Shown: piece by piece, positions 47,005 through 54,126 of the stretch
Layout: every line of letters starts with the position of its first letter
How positions within the stretch are numbered: the first letter of the stretch is position 1
The notes under the pieces: generated by a model
Told to the model about the DNA's origin: nothing
Seen by the model: only the letters and a program-made list of their open reading frames with translations
Databases searched by the model: none
Assembly (NCBI RefSeq): GCF_003426815.1
Contig: NZ_QKYK01000037.1
Location: 1-54,126 of the forward strand
Reading direction: 5' to 3'
DNA: 54,126 bases
Source of the DNA: Desertimonas flava
Lineage (GTDB): Bacteria; Actinomycetota; Acidimicrobiia; Acidimicrobiales; Ilumatobacteraceae
Translations under genes and position numbers: made by a program

Positions 47005-50000
47005 TGCCGAGGCGCGACGATCTGCACACGATCCTCGTGATCGGCTCGGGGCCGATCGTGATCGGTCAGGCCTGCGAGTTCGACTACTCGGGCACGCAGG
47101 CCTGCCGCGTGCTCCGCGAGGAGGGCTACCGCGTGGTCCTCGCCAACTCGAACCCGGCGACGATCATGACCGACCCGGACTTCGCCGACCGGACCTACAT
47201 CGAGCCGCTCACGCCCGACGTCCTCGCCCTCATCATCGAGCGCGAGCAGCCCGATGCCGTGCTGCCCACGCTCGGCGGTCAGACCGGCCTCAACATCGCC
47301 ATGGAGCTCCACCGACGCGGCCTGATCGGCGTGGCCGGCACGCCCGAGATGATCGGCGCCAACGCCACGGCCATCGAGACCGCCGAGAACCGTGAGCGCT
47401 TCAAGCAGGCGATGATCGAGATCGGTCTCGACGTGCCCCGGTCGGGAACCGCCCACACGCTCGACGAAGCGATGCGAGTTGTCGAAGAGATTCGTCTGCC
47501 CGTCATCATCCGGCCCGCCTACATCCTCGGGGGCCGCGGCACCGGGATCGCATCGACTCCCGACGAGTTCCGCCGCCTCGCCACCGCCGGCCTCGCCGCC
47601 AGCCCGATCAGCGAGATCCTCATCGAGGAGTCGATCGCCGGCTGGAAGGAGTTCGAGCTCGAGGTGATGCGCGACCGCGCCGACAACTGCGTCATCATCT
47701 GCTCGATCGAGAACTTCGACCCGATGGGCGTACACACCGGCGACTCGATCACGGTGGCGCCGGCCCAGACGCTCAGCGACGTCGAGTACCAGCGCATGCG
47801 CGACGACGCCTTCGCCTGCATCAGGCGGGTCGGCGTCGAGACGGGGGGGTCGAACGTGCAGTTCGCCCTCGACCCGGCCACGGGGCGCCAGGTGGTCATC
47901 GAGATGAATCCGCGCGTCTCTCGCTCGTCCGCGCTGGCGTCGAAGGCGACCGGCTTCCCGATCGCCAAGATGGCGGCCAAACTCGCCGTCGGCTACACGC
48001 TCGACGAGATCCAGAACGACATCACCAAGGTCACGCCGGCCTCGTTCGAGCCGGTCATCGACTACGTGGTCACGAAGGTCCCGCGCTGGGCCTTCGAGAA
48101 GCTGCCCGGCACCTCGGGCGTGCTCGGCACGCAGATGCAGTCGGTCGGAGAGGTGATGGCGATCGGCCGCACGTTCCCCGAGAGCCTGCAGAAGGCCCTT
48201 CGCTCGCTCGAGCACGGGCGCTTCGGCCTCGGCGCCGACCCGGCCGAGGCCGGGCTCGACGGCGTCACCACCGATGAACTACTGGCGCGCATCGGTGTCC
48301 CGACACCAGACCGCATCTTCCAGATCGGCGAGCTGTTGCGGCGAGGCGTCGACGTCGACGATCTCCACGACGTCTGCCGGATCGACGAGTGGTTCCTCGA
48401 CCAGATGCTGGCCATCGTCGAGCAGCGCCACGAGATCGAGGCTGCCGGAACGGGCGACGACGCCCTGGCCTCGTTCGGCAAGAGCGACTGGCGACGCATC
48501 AAGCAGCTCGGCTTCTCCGACACGCAGGTGGCCCACCTCCTCGGCGTCGGCGCTCACGATGTGGCCGCCGCACGGAGCGGCCACGGCATCGTCCCGACGT
48601 ACAAGACGGTCGACACCTGCGCCGCCGAGTTCGCCGCCGAGACGCCGTACCACTACTCCACGTGGGAAGACGAGAGCGAAGTCCGCGACAGCGACCGGCC
48701 ACGCGTCGTCATCCTCGGTTCGGGTCCCAACCGCATCGGGCAGGGCATCGAGTTCGACTACTGCTGTGTGCACGCGAGTTTCGCCCTGCGCGACGCCGGC
48801 TACGAGACCGTCATGGTCAACTGCAACCCCGAGACCGTGTCCACCGACTACGACACGTCGGACCGCCTGTACTTCGAGCCGTTGACGGCCGAGGACGTGC
48901 ACAACGTGATCGCCGCCGAGACGGCGGCGGCTGGGGGAGTGGCACCGAAGGTGATCGTCGCCCTCGGCGGTCAGACGCCCCTCAAGCTGGCGTCCGAGCT
49001 CGACCCCACCCTGGTGGCGGGGACCTCGGCGGCGTCGATCGACGCCGCCGAGGACCGCGAGAAGTGGAACGCGATCTGCGACGAGCTGAACATCCCGCAG
49101 CCGCCCGGCGGCACGGCTGTCGATCTCGAGGGCGCGCTGGCCGTCGTCGACGAGGTCGGGTTCCCGGTGCTCGTGCGCCCGAGCTACGTGCTCGGCGGCC
49201 GGGCGATGCGCATCGTCCACGACGCGACACAGCTCGCCGAGGCGCTGCAGGCCATCTGGGGCGATCTCGGCTCGCTGAACCGGGAAGGCGGCCTGTCGGC
49301 GCAGCGGCCTGTACTGATCGACCGCTTCCTGGGCAACGCCGTCGAGGTGGACGTCGACGCCGTTCGTGACCACACCGGCGAGGTGCTCATCGGCGGAGTG
49401 ATGGAGCACGTCGAGGAGGCCGGCGTGCACTCGGGCGACTCCGCCTGCGCCATCCCGCCGCCCACGCTGGCGCCGTGGGTCGTGGAGGTCATCGAGGCCT
49501 ACACGGCGGCGATCGCCAATCGTCTCGACGTCCGCGGGCTGCTCAACGTGCAGTACGCCGTGGCCGGCACCACGGTCTACGTGATCGAGGCCAACCCGCG
49601 CGCCAGCCGGACGGTCCCGTTCGTCGCCAAGGCCACCGGTGTGCCGCTCGCCAAGGTGGCCACCCGGGTGATGCTGGGAGCCACGCTGGCGGAGCTGCGC
49701 GACGAGGGCCTGCTGCGGTCGTCGGTGCTCAGCGGGGCGACGGTGGCTGTGAAGGAGGCGGTGCTCCCGTTCTCGCGCTTTCCCGAGGTCGACCCCGCGC
49801 TCGGGCCCGAGATGCGTTCCACGGGTGAGGTGATGGGCATCGACGTGACCTTCGGGCGGGCGTTCCACAAGGCCGAGCTGGCGTCGGGGACCGACCTCGA
49901 GCCCGAGGGCACGGTGTTCCTGTCGCTTGCCGACGGGGACAAGCCGGCGGGCCTCGTGGTGGCCAAGCGCCTGCGCGAGCTGGGAATGGGCATCGTGGCC

Positions 50001-50345
50001 ACCGAGGGCACCGCCCGTTACCTGGCCAACTTCGACCTCCCCGTCGACTCCGTCGTCGCCAAGGTTCACGAACTGCGCGACGATGCCGACGCGGCCCCGG
50101 CTGCCGACGACACGCCCGAAACGGCGGTCGATCTGATCTCGTCGGGCAAGGTGACGCTCGTCGTCAACACGCCCCAGGGCCGGGGCGGCCGCACCGACGG
50201 CGAGCAGATCCGCAAGGCGTCGGTGTTGCACGGGGTGGCGTGCGTGACCACGATCAGCGCCGCCCTCGTCGTCGTCCAAGGCCTCACCGAGCAGCGCGGC
50301 CACCCGCTCAACGTCCGTTCGCTGCAGGAGCTGCACGCCGGGTGA
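47004..50345 (+). CDS. carB: Carbamoyl-phosphate synthase large subunit
   Basis: This 1113-residue enzyme makes carbamoyl phosphate from bicarbonate, ammonia and two ATP, for pyrimidine and arginine synthesis. The two homologous ATP-grasp halves each open with a GSGP motif ([38 protein letters not shown]). The C-terminal MGS-like allosteric domain ([19 protein letters not shown] onward) is present. ATG 47004 is preferred: [17 protein letters not shown] is the family start and GGGGGAG lies 6 nt upstream. The frame stays open upstream through repeat copy C but has no better start. Its stop overlaps the GTG of a 21-codon mini-ORF. Confidence 0.97.
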   Translation: MPRRDDLHTILVIGSGPIVIGQACEFDYSGTQACRVLREEGYRVVLANSNPATIMTDPDFADRTYIEPLTPDVLALIIEREQPDAVLPTLGGQTGLNIAMELHRRGLIGVAGTPEMIGANATAIETAENRERFKQAMIEIGLDVPRSGTAHTLDEAMRVVEEIRLPVIIRPAYILGGRGTGIASTPDEFRRLATAGLAASPISEILIEESIAGWKEFELEVMRDRADNCVIICSIENFDPMGVHTGDSITVAPAQTLSDVEYQRMRDDAFACIRRVGVETGGSNVQFALDPATGRQVVIEMNPRVSRSSALASKATGFPIAKMAAKLAVGYTLDEIQNDITKVTPASFEPVIDYVVTKVPRWAFEKLPGTSGVLGTQMQSVGEVMAIGRTFPESLQKALRSLEHGRFGLGADPAEAGLDGVTTDELLARIGVPTPDRIFQIGELLRRGVDVDDLHDVCRIDEWFLDQMLAIVEQRHEIEAAGTGDDALASFGKSDWRRIKQLGFSDTQVAHLLGVGAHDVAAARSGHGIVPTYKTVDTCAAEFAAETPYHYSTWEDESEVRDSDRPRVVILGSGPNRIGQGIEFDYCCVHASFALRDAGYETVMVNCNPETVSTDYDTSDRLYFEPLTAEDVHNVIAAETAAAGGVAPKVIVALGGQTPLKLASELDPTLVAGTSAASIDAAEDREKWNAICDELNIPQPPGGTAVDLEGALAVVDEVGFPVLVRPSYVLGGRAMRIVHDATQLAEALQAIWGDLGSLNREGGLSAQRPVLIDRFLGNAVEVDVDAVRDHTGEVLIGGVMEHVEEAGVHSGDSACAIPPPTLAPWVVEVIEAYTAAIANRLDVRGLLNVQYAVAGTTVYVIEANPRASRTVPFVAKATGVPLAKVATRVMLGATLAELRDEGLLRSSVLSGATVAVKEAVLPFSRFPEVDPALGPEMRSTGEVMGIDVTFGRAFHKAELASGTDLEPEGTVFLSLADGDKPAGLVVAKRLRELGMGIVATEGTARYLANFDLPVDSVVAKVHELRDDADAAPAADDTPETAVDLISSGKVTLVVNTPQGRGGRTDGEQIRKASVLHGVACVTTISAALVVVQGLTEQRGHPLNVRSLQELHAG

Positions 50346-50407
50346 ACGCCGATCCGCCGTCGCGTTACGGTTGGTGCCTGGCACCAACCGTAACGGCCAC
50401 AAGATGA
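50342..50407 (+). other. Bridging mini-ORF between carB and pyrD
   Basis: A 21-codon frame starts at GTG overlapping the carB stop (GTGA) and ends at TGA overlapping the pyrD ATG (ATGA, 50404-50407). It spans the family F palindrome. The 9-bp TGAACGCCG occurs at both borders (50343-50351, 50405-50413), so removal of insert plus one copy would give carB-GTGA-pyrD directly. Confidence 0.72.
50364..50394. repeat. Perfect 31-bp palindrome, family F
   Basis: GTTACGGTTGGTGCC, then T, then GGCACCAACCGTAAC: 15-bp arms with a 1-bp centre, the same geometry and GTGCC-W-GGCAC core as at 34846, with unrelated outer arms. Confidence 0.85.
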
Positions 50408-51303
50408 ACGCCGGGCCGGTGACGATCGGGTCGGTGGCCCTGGCCAACCCGGTGATGACCGCATCGGGCACTGCGGGCTACAGCACCGAACTGGCCGGGG
50501 CGTTCGACCTCGCCGAGCTCGGCGCCGTGGTCGTCAAGTCGTTGGCCGCGTTCGAGTGGGCCGGCAATCCCGCGCCGCGCCTGCGTCCCACCCCCAAGGG
50601 GATGCTCAACGCCGTCGGGCTGCAGGGCCCGGGCGTCGCCGCCTGGCTCGAGCACGGACTGCCGGAGCTGCTGGCCGCCGGCGCCACGGTCGTCGCCAGC
50701 ATCTGGGGGCGCACGGTCGACGAGTACCGCGACGCCGCTCGCCAACTGTCTGCCGCCCCCGAAGGTGTGGTCGCCGTCGAGGTCAACCTCTCCTGCCCGA
50801 ACCTCCACTCGGACGGTCACGGCCACGGCGGCGACGTGCGCACCAGCATGTTCGCCCACCACGCCGACCGGGCCGCCGAGGTGATCGCCGCCGTCGTGGA
50901 CGTGGCCGGGCGTCCGTGCTGGGCGAAGCTCAGCCCCAACACCGACAGGATCGTCGCCGTCGCTGGCGCCGTTCGCGACGCCGGGGCCGAGGCCGTGACG
51001 TGTGTGAACACGCTCCTCGGACTCGCGTACGACGAGTGCACGGGAGCGCCGGCGTTGGGCGCCGGGGGCGGCGGGCTGTCGGGTCCGGCCATCCACCCGA
51101 TCGCCGTGCGGGCGGTCAATGACGTCGCCACGGCTCACCCTGGGCTCCCGGTCGTCGGTGTCGGTGGCGTCGCCACGGCGTGGGATGCCACCGAGTTCCT
51201 CCTCGCTGGAGCCGTCGCCGTACAGGTCGGCACGGCCACGTTCGCCGACCCCAAGGCGCCCCTGAAGGTGCTCCGCGGCCTGCGCGCGCGGCCGTTGGCC
51301 TGA
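50404..51303 (+). CDS. pyrD: Dihydroorotate dehydrogenase, class 1 (1B-like)
   Basis: This 299-residue FMN enzyme oxidises dihydroorotate to orotate. It has NPVMTASGTAGY, VKSLA near the substrate, VNLSCPN with the catalytic cysteine (class 1, not the serine of membrane class 2), AKLSPN and VGVGGVATAWDA phosphate binding. Class 1B enzymes normally pair with the electron-transfer subunit PyrK, which is not in this window. pyrF is also missing from the cluster. ATG 50404 is chosen because NAGPVTIGSVALANPV begins the conserved part. Confidence 0.93.
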   Translation: MNAGPVTIGSVALANPVMTASGTAGYSTELAGAFDLAELGAVVVKSLAAFEWAGNPAPRLRPTPKGMLNAVGLQGPGVAAWLEHGLPELLAAGATVVASIWGRTVDEYRDAARQLSAAPEGVVAVEVNLSCPNLHSDGHGHGGDVRTSMFAHHADRAAEVIAAVVDVAGRPCWAKLSPNTDRIVAVAGAVRDAGAEAVTCVNTLLGLAYDECTGAPALGAGGGGLSGPAIHPIAVRAVNDVATAHPGLPVVGVGGVATAWDATEFLLAGAVAVQVGTATFADPKAPLKVLRGLRARPLA

Positions 51304-51368
51304 CTTGTCCCGGCGGGCCCGACCGACTGACCAGGCCCGATATCCCCGGAGTGGCCCAAGTGCCGCGC

Positions 51369-51374
51369 TAGCGT
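51369..51374 (+). promoter_or_regulatory. -10 box of mihF
   Basis: TAGCGT lies 8 nt before the mihF ATG at 51383; leaderless start likely. mihF-gmk can thus be expressed apart from the pyr operon. Confidence 0.45.
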
Positions 51375-51382
51375 TGACCGCC

Positions 51383-51691
51383 ATGGCTACACCTCCGTCA
51401 CTCAGCCCAGAGCAGCGGGCTGCCGCCCTCGAAAAGGCGAAGGAGGCACGCGCTGCGCGTGCTGAAGTCAAGGCCCGTCTCAAGATGGGTTCCCTGTCGC
51501 TGGCCGACGCCCTCGGTTCCGACGACACCAACATCGGCAAGCTCAAGGTCGTGTCGCTGCTCGAGTCACTGCCCGGAGTCGGCAAGGTCAAGGCCCGCAA
51601 GGTGATGGAAGACATCGGCATCGCCGACAACCGTCGCGTTCAGGGTCTCGGCGCTCAGCAGCGGTCGGCGCTGCTGTCGGCTCTCGGGTGA
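51383..51691 (+). CDS. mihF: Integration host factor, actinobacterial type (mIHF)
   Basis: This 102-residue nucleoid protein binds and bends DNA; it is unrelated to the alpha/beta IHF of proteobacteria. A basic N-terminal helix (EKAKEARAARAEVKARLKMG) precedes an S13-like H2TH domain (SLLESLPGVGKVKARKVMEDIGI). ATG 51383 matches the family start and its -10 box. Its stop overlaps the gmk GTG (GTGA). Confidence 0.95.
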   Translation: MATPPSLSPEQRAAALEKAKEARAARAEVKARLKMGSLSLADALGSDDTNIGKLKVVSLLESLPGVGKVKARKVMEDIGIADNRRVQGLGAQQRSALLSALG

Positions 51692-52254
51692 CAGACGGTT
51701 CTCACTCCCGACCGATCACCGTCGTCATCTCCGGACCTGGAGGTGTCGGGAAGAGCACCATCGCTGACCGCCTCGTCAGCCGCGATCAGCGGCTCTGGCT
51801 GTCGCGCTCATGGACCACTCGGGAACGCCGCGACGGCGAGCCCGAGGGTGCCTACGTGTTCGTCGATCGCGACGCGTTCCAGCAGCGCATCGACGCGGGC
51901 GGCTTTCTCGAGTGGACCGAGTTCCTCGGCAACCTCTACGGCACACCGACGCCCGAACCGGTCGCGGGGAGCGACGTCGTCGTGCTCGAGATCGAGGTCG
52001 ACGGCGCCCAGCAGGTGAAGGCGCAGCACCCGGAGGCGATCCTCGTGTTCGTGCTGCCACCCACCCGGACCGAGCAGGAACGCCGCCTGCGCGAGCGCGG
52101 CGACCACGAGTCGAAGGTGATCCAGCGGCTGCGCAAGGCGGAGTCGGAAGAGCCGGTGGGACTCAAGCTCGCCGACCACGTGCTCGTCAACGACGACCTC
52201 GACGAGACGGTGAACGACCTGCTGCGCATCATCGACCGCGCCCGTGCCCGGTAG
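51688..52254 (+). CDS. gmk: Guanylate kinase
   Basis: This 188-residue kinase converts GMP and dGMP to the diphosphates. It has P-loop GPGGVGKST, SRSWTTRERRDGEPEGAYVFVDRDAF (GMP-binding region) and EWTEFLGNLYGTP, as in the family. GTG 51688 overlaps the mihF stop. The mihF-gmk-rpoZ order is conserved in actinobacteria. Confidence 0.96.
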   Translation: MTDGSHSRPITVVISGPGGVGKSTIADRLVSRDQRLWLSRSWTTRERRDGEPEGAYVFVDRDAFQQRIDAGGFLEWTEFLGNLYGTPTPEPVAGSDVVVLEIEVDGAQQVKAQHPEAILVFVLPPTRTEQERRLRERGDHESKVIQRLRKAESEEPVGLKLADHVLVNDDLDETVNDLLRIIDRARAR

Positions 52255-52279
52255 CAGCAATTCGGTACGACGGCACAGG

Positions 52280-52285
52280 TAAACT
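52280..52285 (+). promoter_or_regulatory. -10 box of rpoZ
   Basis: TAAACT would start transcription near 52292. AGGAG (52304-52308) then lies 12 nt before the ATG at 52321. Confidence 0.4.
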
Positions 52286-52320
52286 CTCGCGTCCGTCTTT
52301 TGCAGGAGAACCCCACACGC

Positions 52321-52638
52321 ATGGAACGCTCGCACGACACGATGATCAACCCGCCCATCGAGGAACTCCTCGACCGGGTGGGTTCGAAGTTCGGGCTCGT
52401 CACACTCGCGGCCCGGCGGGCGCGCAACATCAACGCCTACTTCAACCAGCTCGGCGAGGGACTCGGACACATGGTCCCCCCGCAGGTGTCGTCGGTGTCG
52501 CGCAAGCCGCTCAGCATCGGGTTCGAGGAGATCGCCGCGGACAAGATCGTCTGGACGGAGCCGGCCGAGGTGCCTGAAGTCGCCGAGGACGCCGCCGACG
52601 GCGAGGCTGATGCCTCCGCCGGCGACGAGACCGCCTGA
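52321..52638 (+). CDS. rpoZ: RNA polymerase omega subunit
   Basis: This 105-residue subunit helps assemble RNA polymerase by binding beta-prime. The conserved part is [33 protein letters not shown]. The C-terminus is acidic and Ala-rich. ATG 52321 is used, with AGGAG 12 nt upstream; ATG 52342 at MINPP is an alternative. Confidence 0.92.
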   Translation: MERSHDTMINPPIEELLDRVGSKFGLVTLAARRARNINAYFNQLGEGLGHMVPPQVSSVSRKPLSIGFEEIAADKIVWTEPAEVPEVAEDAADGEADASAGDETA

Positions 52639-52703
52639 TCCATCCCCGTAGTTCCCGAGGGCGTCAGCGCTCACTCGGCCCCGCAGCGAAAGCGAGCACT
52701 TCC

Positions 52704-53897
52704 ATGTCCCGTTGGACGTTCACATCTGAAAGCGTCACCGAGGGTCACCCCGACAAGATGGCCGACCAGGTCAGCGACTCCGTCCTCGACGCCATCCTGG
52801 CCGAGGACCCCAACGGTCGAGTGGCCTGTGAGACGCTGCTGACGACCGGCCTCTGCGTCGTCGCCGGTGAGATCACCACGTCGGCCTACGTCGACATCCC
52901 CAAGCTCGCCCGCGAGACCATCAAGTCGATCGGCTACGACGACGCGATGTACGGCTTCGACGGCAACACCTGCGGTGTGATCGTGTCCATCGACGAGCAG
53001 TCGCCGAACATCGGCCAGGGCGTCGACACGTCTGAAGAGCTCCGTGGCGGCACCGCCGGCGAGGACCAGATCAACGCCCAGGGCGCCGGCGACCAGGGCA
53101 TGATGTTCGGGTACGCCTGCAACGAGACTGACGACCTGATGCCGTTGCCGATCTGGACGGCCCATCGGCTCGCCGAGCGCCTGTCCGCCGTGCGCAAGTC
53201 CGGCCAGGTGCCCTATCTGCGTCCCGACGGCAAGACCCAGGTGACGTTCGAGTACGAGGACGGCGTCCCGGTGGCGCTCAAGACCGTGCTGATCTCCACC
53301 CAGCACCAAGAGGGCATCGACCGCGACACCGTCATCCGGCCCGACCTCATCGAGCAGGTCATCCGCCCGATCATCCCCGAGCGGTACGCCGACGACGACT
53401 ACGACGTCTACGTCAACCCGACCGGCACGTTCGTGCTCGGCGGCCCGCACGCCGACTGCGGCCTCACCGGCCGCAAGATCATCGTCGACACGTACGGCGG
53501 CATGGGCCGTCACGGCGGCGGTGCGTTCAGCGGCAAGGACCCGAGCAAGGTGGACCGCTCGGCCGCCTACGCCGCGCGCTGGGTGGCCAAGCACGTGGTG
53601 GCCTCCGGCGTCGCCTCCCGCTGCGAGGTGCAGGTGGCCTACGCCATCGGCGTCGCCCACCCCATGAGCATCCTCGTCGAGACGTTCGGCACCCACACGG
53701 TGCCCGAGGACCAGATCGTCCAGGCCGTTCGCGACGTGTTCGACCTGCGCCCCGGCGCGATCGTCCGCGACCTCGACCTCAAGCGGCCCATCTACCGCGA
53801 CACCGCCGCCTACGGTCACTTCGGGCGCTCGCTGCCGAACTTCACCTGGGAGCAGACGAGCAAGCTCGACGAGTTCAAGAAGGCCGTCGGCGCGTAG
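52704..53897 (+). CDS. metK: S-adenosylmethionine synthetase
   Basis: This 397-residue enzyme makes S-adenosylmethionine from methionine and ATP. The [18 protein letters not shown] start, [12 protein letters not shown] signature, [21 protein letters not shown] and [19 protein letters not shown] phosphate loop are all present. The 65-bp gap after rpoZ is too short for a SAM riboswitch and none was seen. The coaBC gene often found between rpoZ and metK in actinobacteria is absent. Confidence 0.97.
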   Translation: MSRWTFTSESVTEGHPDKMADQVSDSVLDAILAEDPNGRVACETLLTTGLCVVAGEITTSAYVDIPKLARETIKSIGYDDAMYGFDGNTCGVIVSIDEQSPNIGQGVDTSEELRGGTAGEDQINAQGAGDQGMMFGYACNETDDLMPLPIWTAHRLAERLSAVRKSGQVPYLRPDGKTQVTFEYEDGVPVALKTVLISTQHQEGIDRDTVIRPDLIEQVIRPIIPERYADDDYDVYVNPTGTFVLGGPHADCGLTGRKIIVDTYGGMGRHGGGAFSGKDPSKVDRSAAYAARWVAKHVVASGVASRCEVQVAYAIGVAHPMSILVETFGTHTVPEDQIVQAVRDVFDLRPGAIVRDLDLKRPIYRDTAAYGHFGRSLPNFTWEQTSKLDEFKKAVGA

Positions 53898-53958
53898 TCG
53901 TCCTCGGCTCGCTTCGGTCGCTGCGCTCCCTCGCTCGCCTGCGGCGAGTTTGTTTGGA

Positions 53959-54039
53959 GCGGCTTCGCCGCACCCAATTGCAGCGGCGGGGCGAGCAAGC
54001 TCGCCTGATCCGCCGAGGCGAGGGGGCTACCGCCCCCTC
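53959..54039. terminator. Cluster of hairpins after metK
   Basis: Three inverted repeats follow metK: GCGGC-TTC-GCCGC (53959-53971), GGCGAG-CAAG-CTCGCC (53990-54005) and GAGGGGGC-TACC-GCCCCCTC (54020-54039). The last resembles the hairpin inserted in the carboxylase gene. TCCGCCGAGGCGA occurs at 54010-54022 and at the right edge (54114-54126). No gene is seen from 53898 to the end. Confidence 0.5.
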
Positions 54040-54126
54040 CCGCACCCCCGACGGAGTCGGATCGTTGATCGGGGGGCGACCGGATCTCAGTCCGCGTGGG
54101 TCTGCTTGCCAGGTCCGCCGAGGCGA

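Noticed and set aside
52639-52703. SAM riboswitch upstream of metK
   Set aside because: The 65-bp gap is too short, and no SAM-I, SAM-II or SAM-IV core elements are visible.
53898-53950. CTCGCTTCGGTCGCTGCG-type low-complexity stretch after metK as a coding region
   Set aside because: It has no start or sustained codon pattern and looks like the common GC-rich intergenic filler of actinobacteria.

Overview
The window is GC-rich, densely coded chromosome from an actinobacterium, most likely of class Acidimicrobiia (Ilumatobacter-like; an inference from gene content, not from a marker search). Support comes from the actinobacterial mIHF-gmk-rpoZ-metK cluster, a PyrR-led pyrimidine operon, GuaB1, the ImuA'/ImuB/DnaE2 mutasome with LexA boxes of the CGAAC-N4-GTTCG type, and many starts preceded at 6-8 nt by a TAnnnT -10 box, which suggests leaderless transcripts.

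Layout. 1-9540: aldehyde dehydrogenase, methyltransferase, heme A synthase, then a branched-chain-amino-acid-type ABC importer whose substrate-binding protein (+) converges on livFGMH (-). 9622-17943: J-domain protein, Sua5, GuaB1, Cmk, an acyltransferase, an M18 aminopeptidase, pyruvate kinase and a hydrolase. 17952-24889: an AbiEi/DUF559-like gene bracketed by palindromic repeats, then a giant single-chain acyl-CoA carboxylase. 24978-28671: a secreted protein and glgA-glgC. 28672-29158 has no gene. 29159-38431: SOS mutasome genes imuA'-imuB and dnaE2, separated by a TetR/membrane-protein pair, a sarcosine-oxidase-like gene and a calcium-repeat protein. 38570-53897: Xaa-Pro peptidase, efp, nusB, a DUF2079 protein, pyrR-pyrB-pyrC-carA-carB-pyrD, mihF-gmk, rpoZ, metK.

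Two things stand out. First, the ABC substrate-binding protein (3958-5388) appears circularly permuted: the segment that normally ends this family sits at the N-terminus, before the segment that normally begins it. It has no lipobox, and its cognate LivH carries an extra extracytoplasmic Ig-like domain. Second, several families of short palindromic repeats occupy the window. At pyrB/pyrC, carA/carB and carB/pyrD (and, as a simple 17-bp tandem duplication, at cmk/plsC) extra DNA lies exactly at a stop/start overlap. The overlap is present on both sides of it, and it reads as an open bridging mini-ORF. In every case the added length is 2 modulo 3, as needed to keep translational coupling. One copy of the same repeat family that lies between carA and carB sits in frame inside dnaE2, resembling the Rickettsia palindromic elements.

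No tRNA, rRNA, CRISPR array, IS transposase or prophage gene was recognised.
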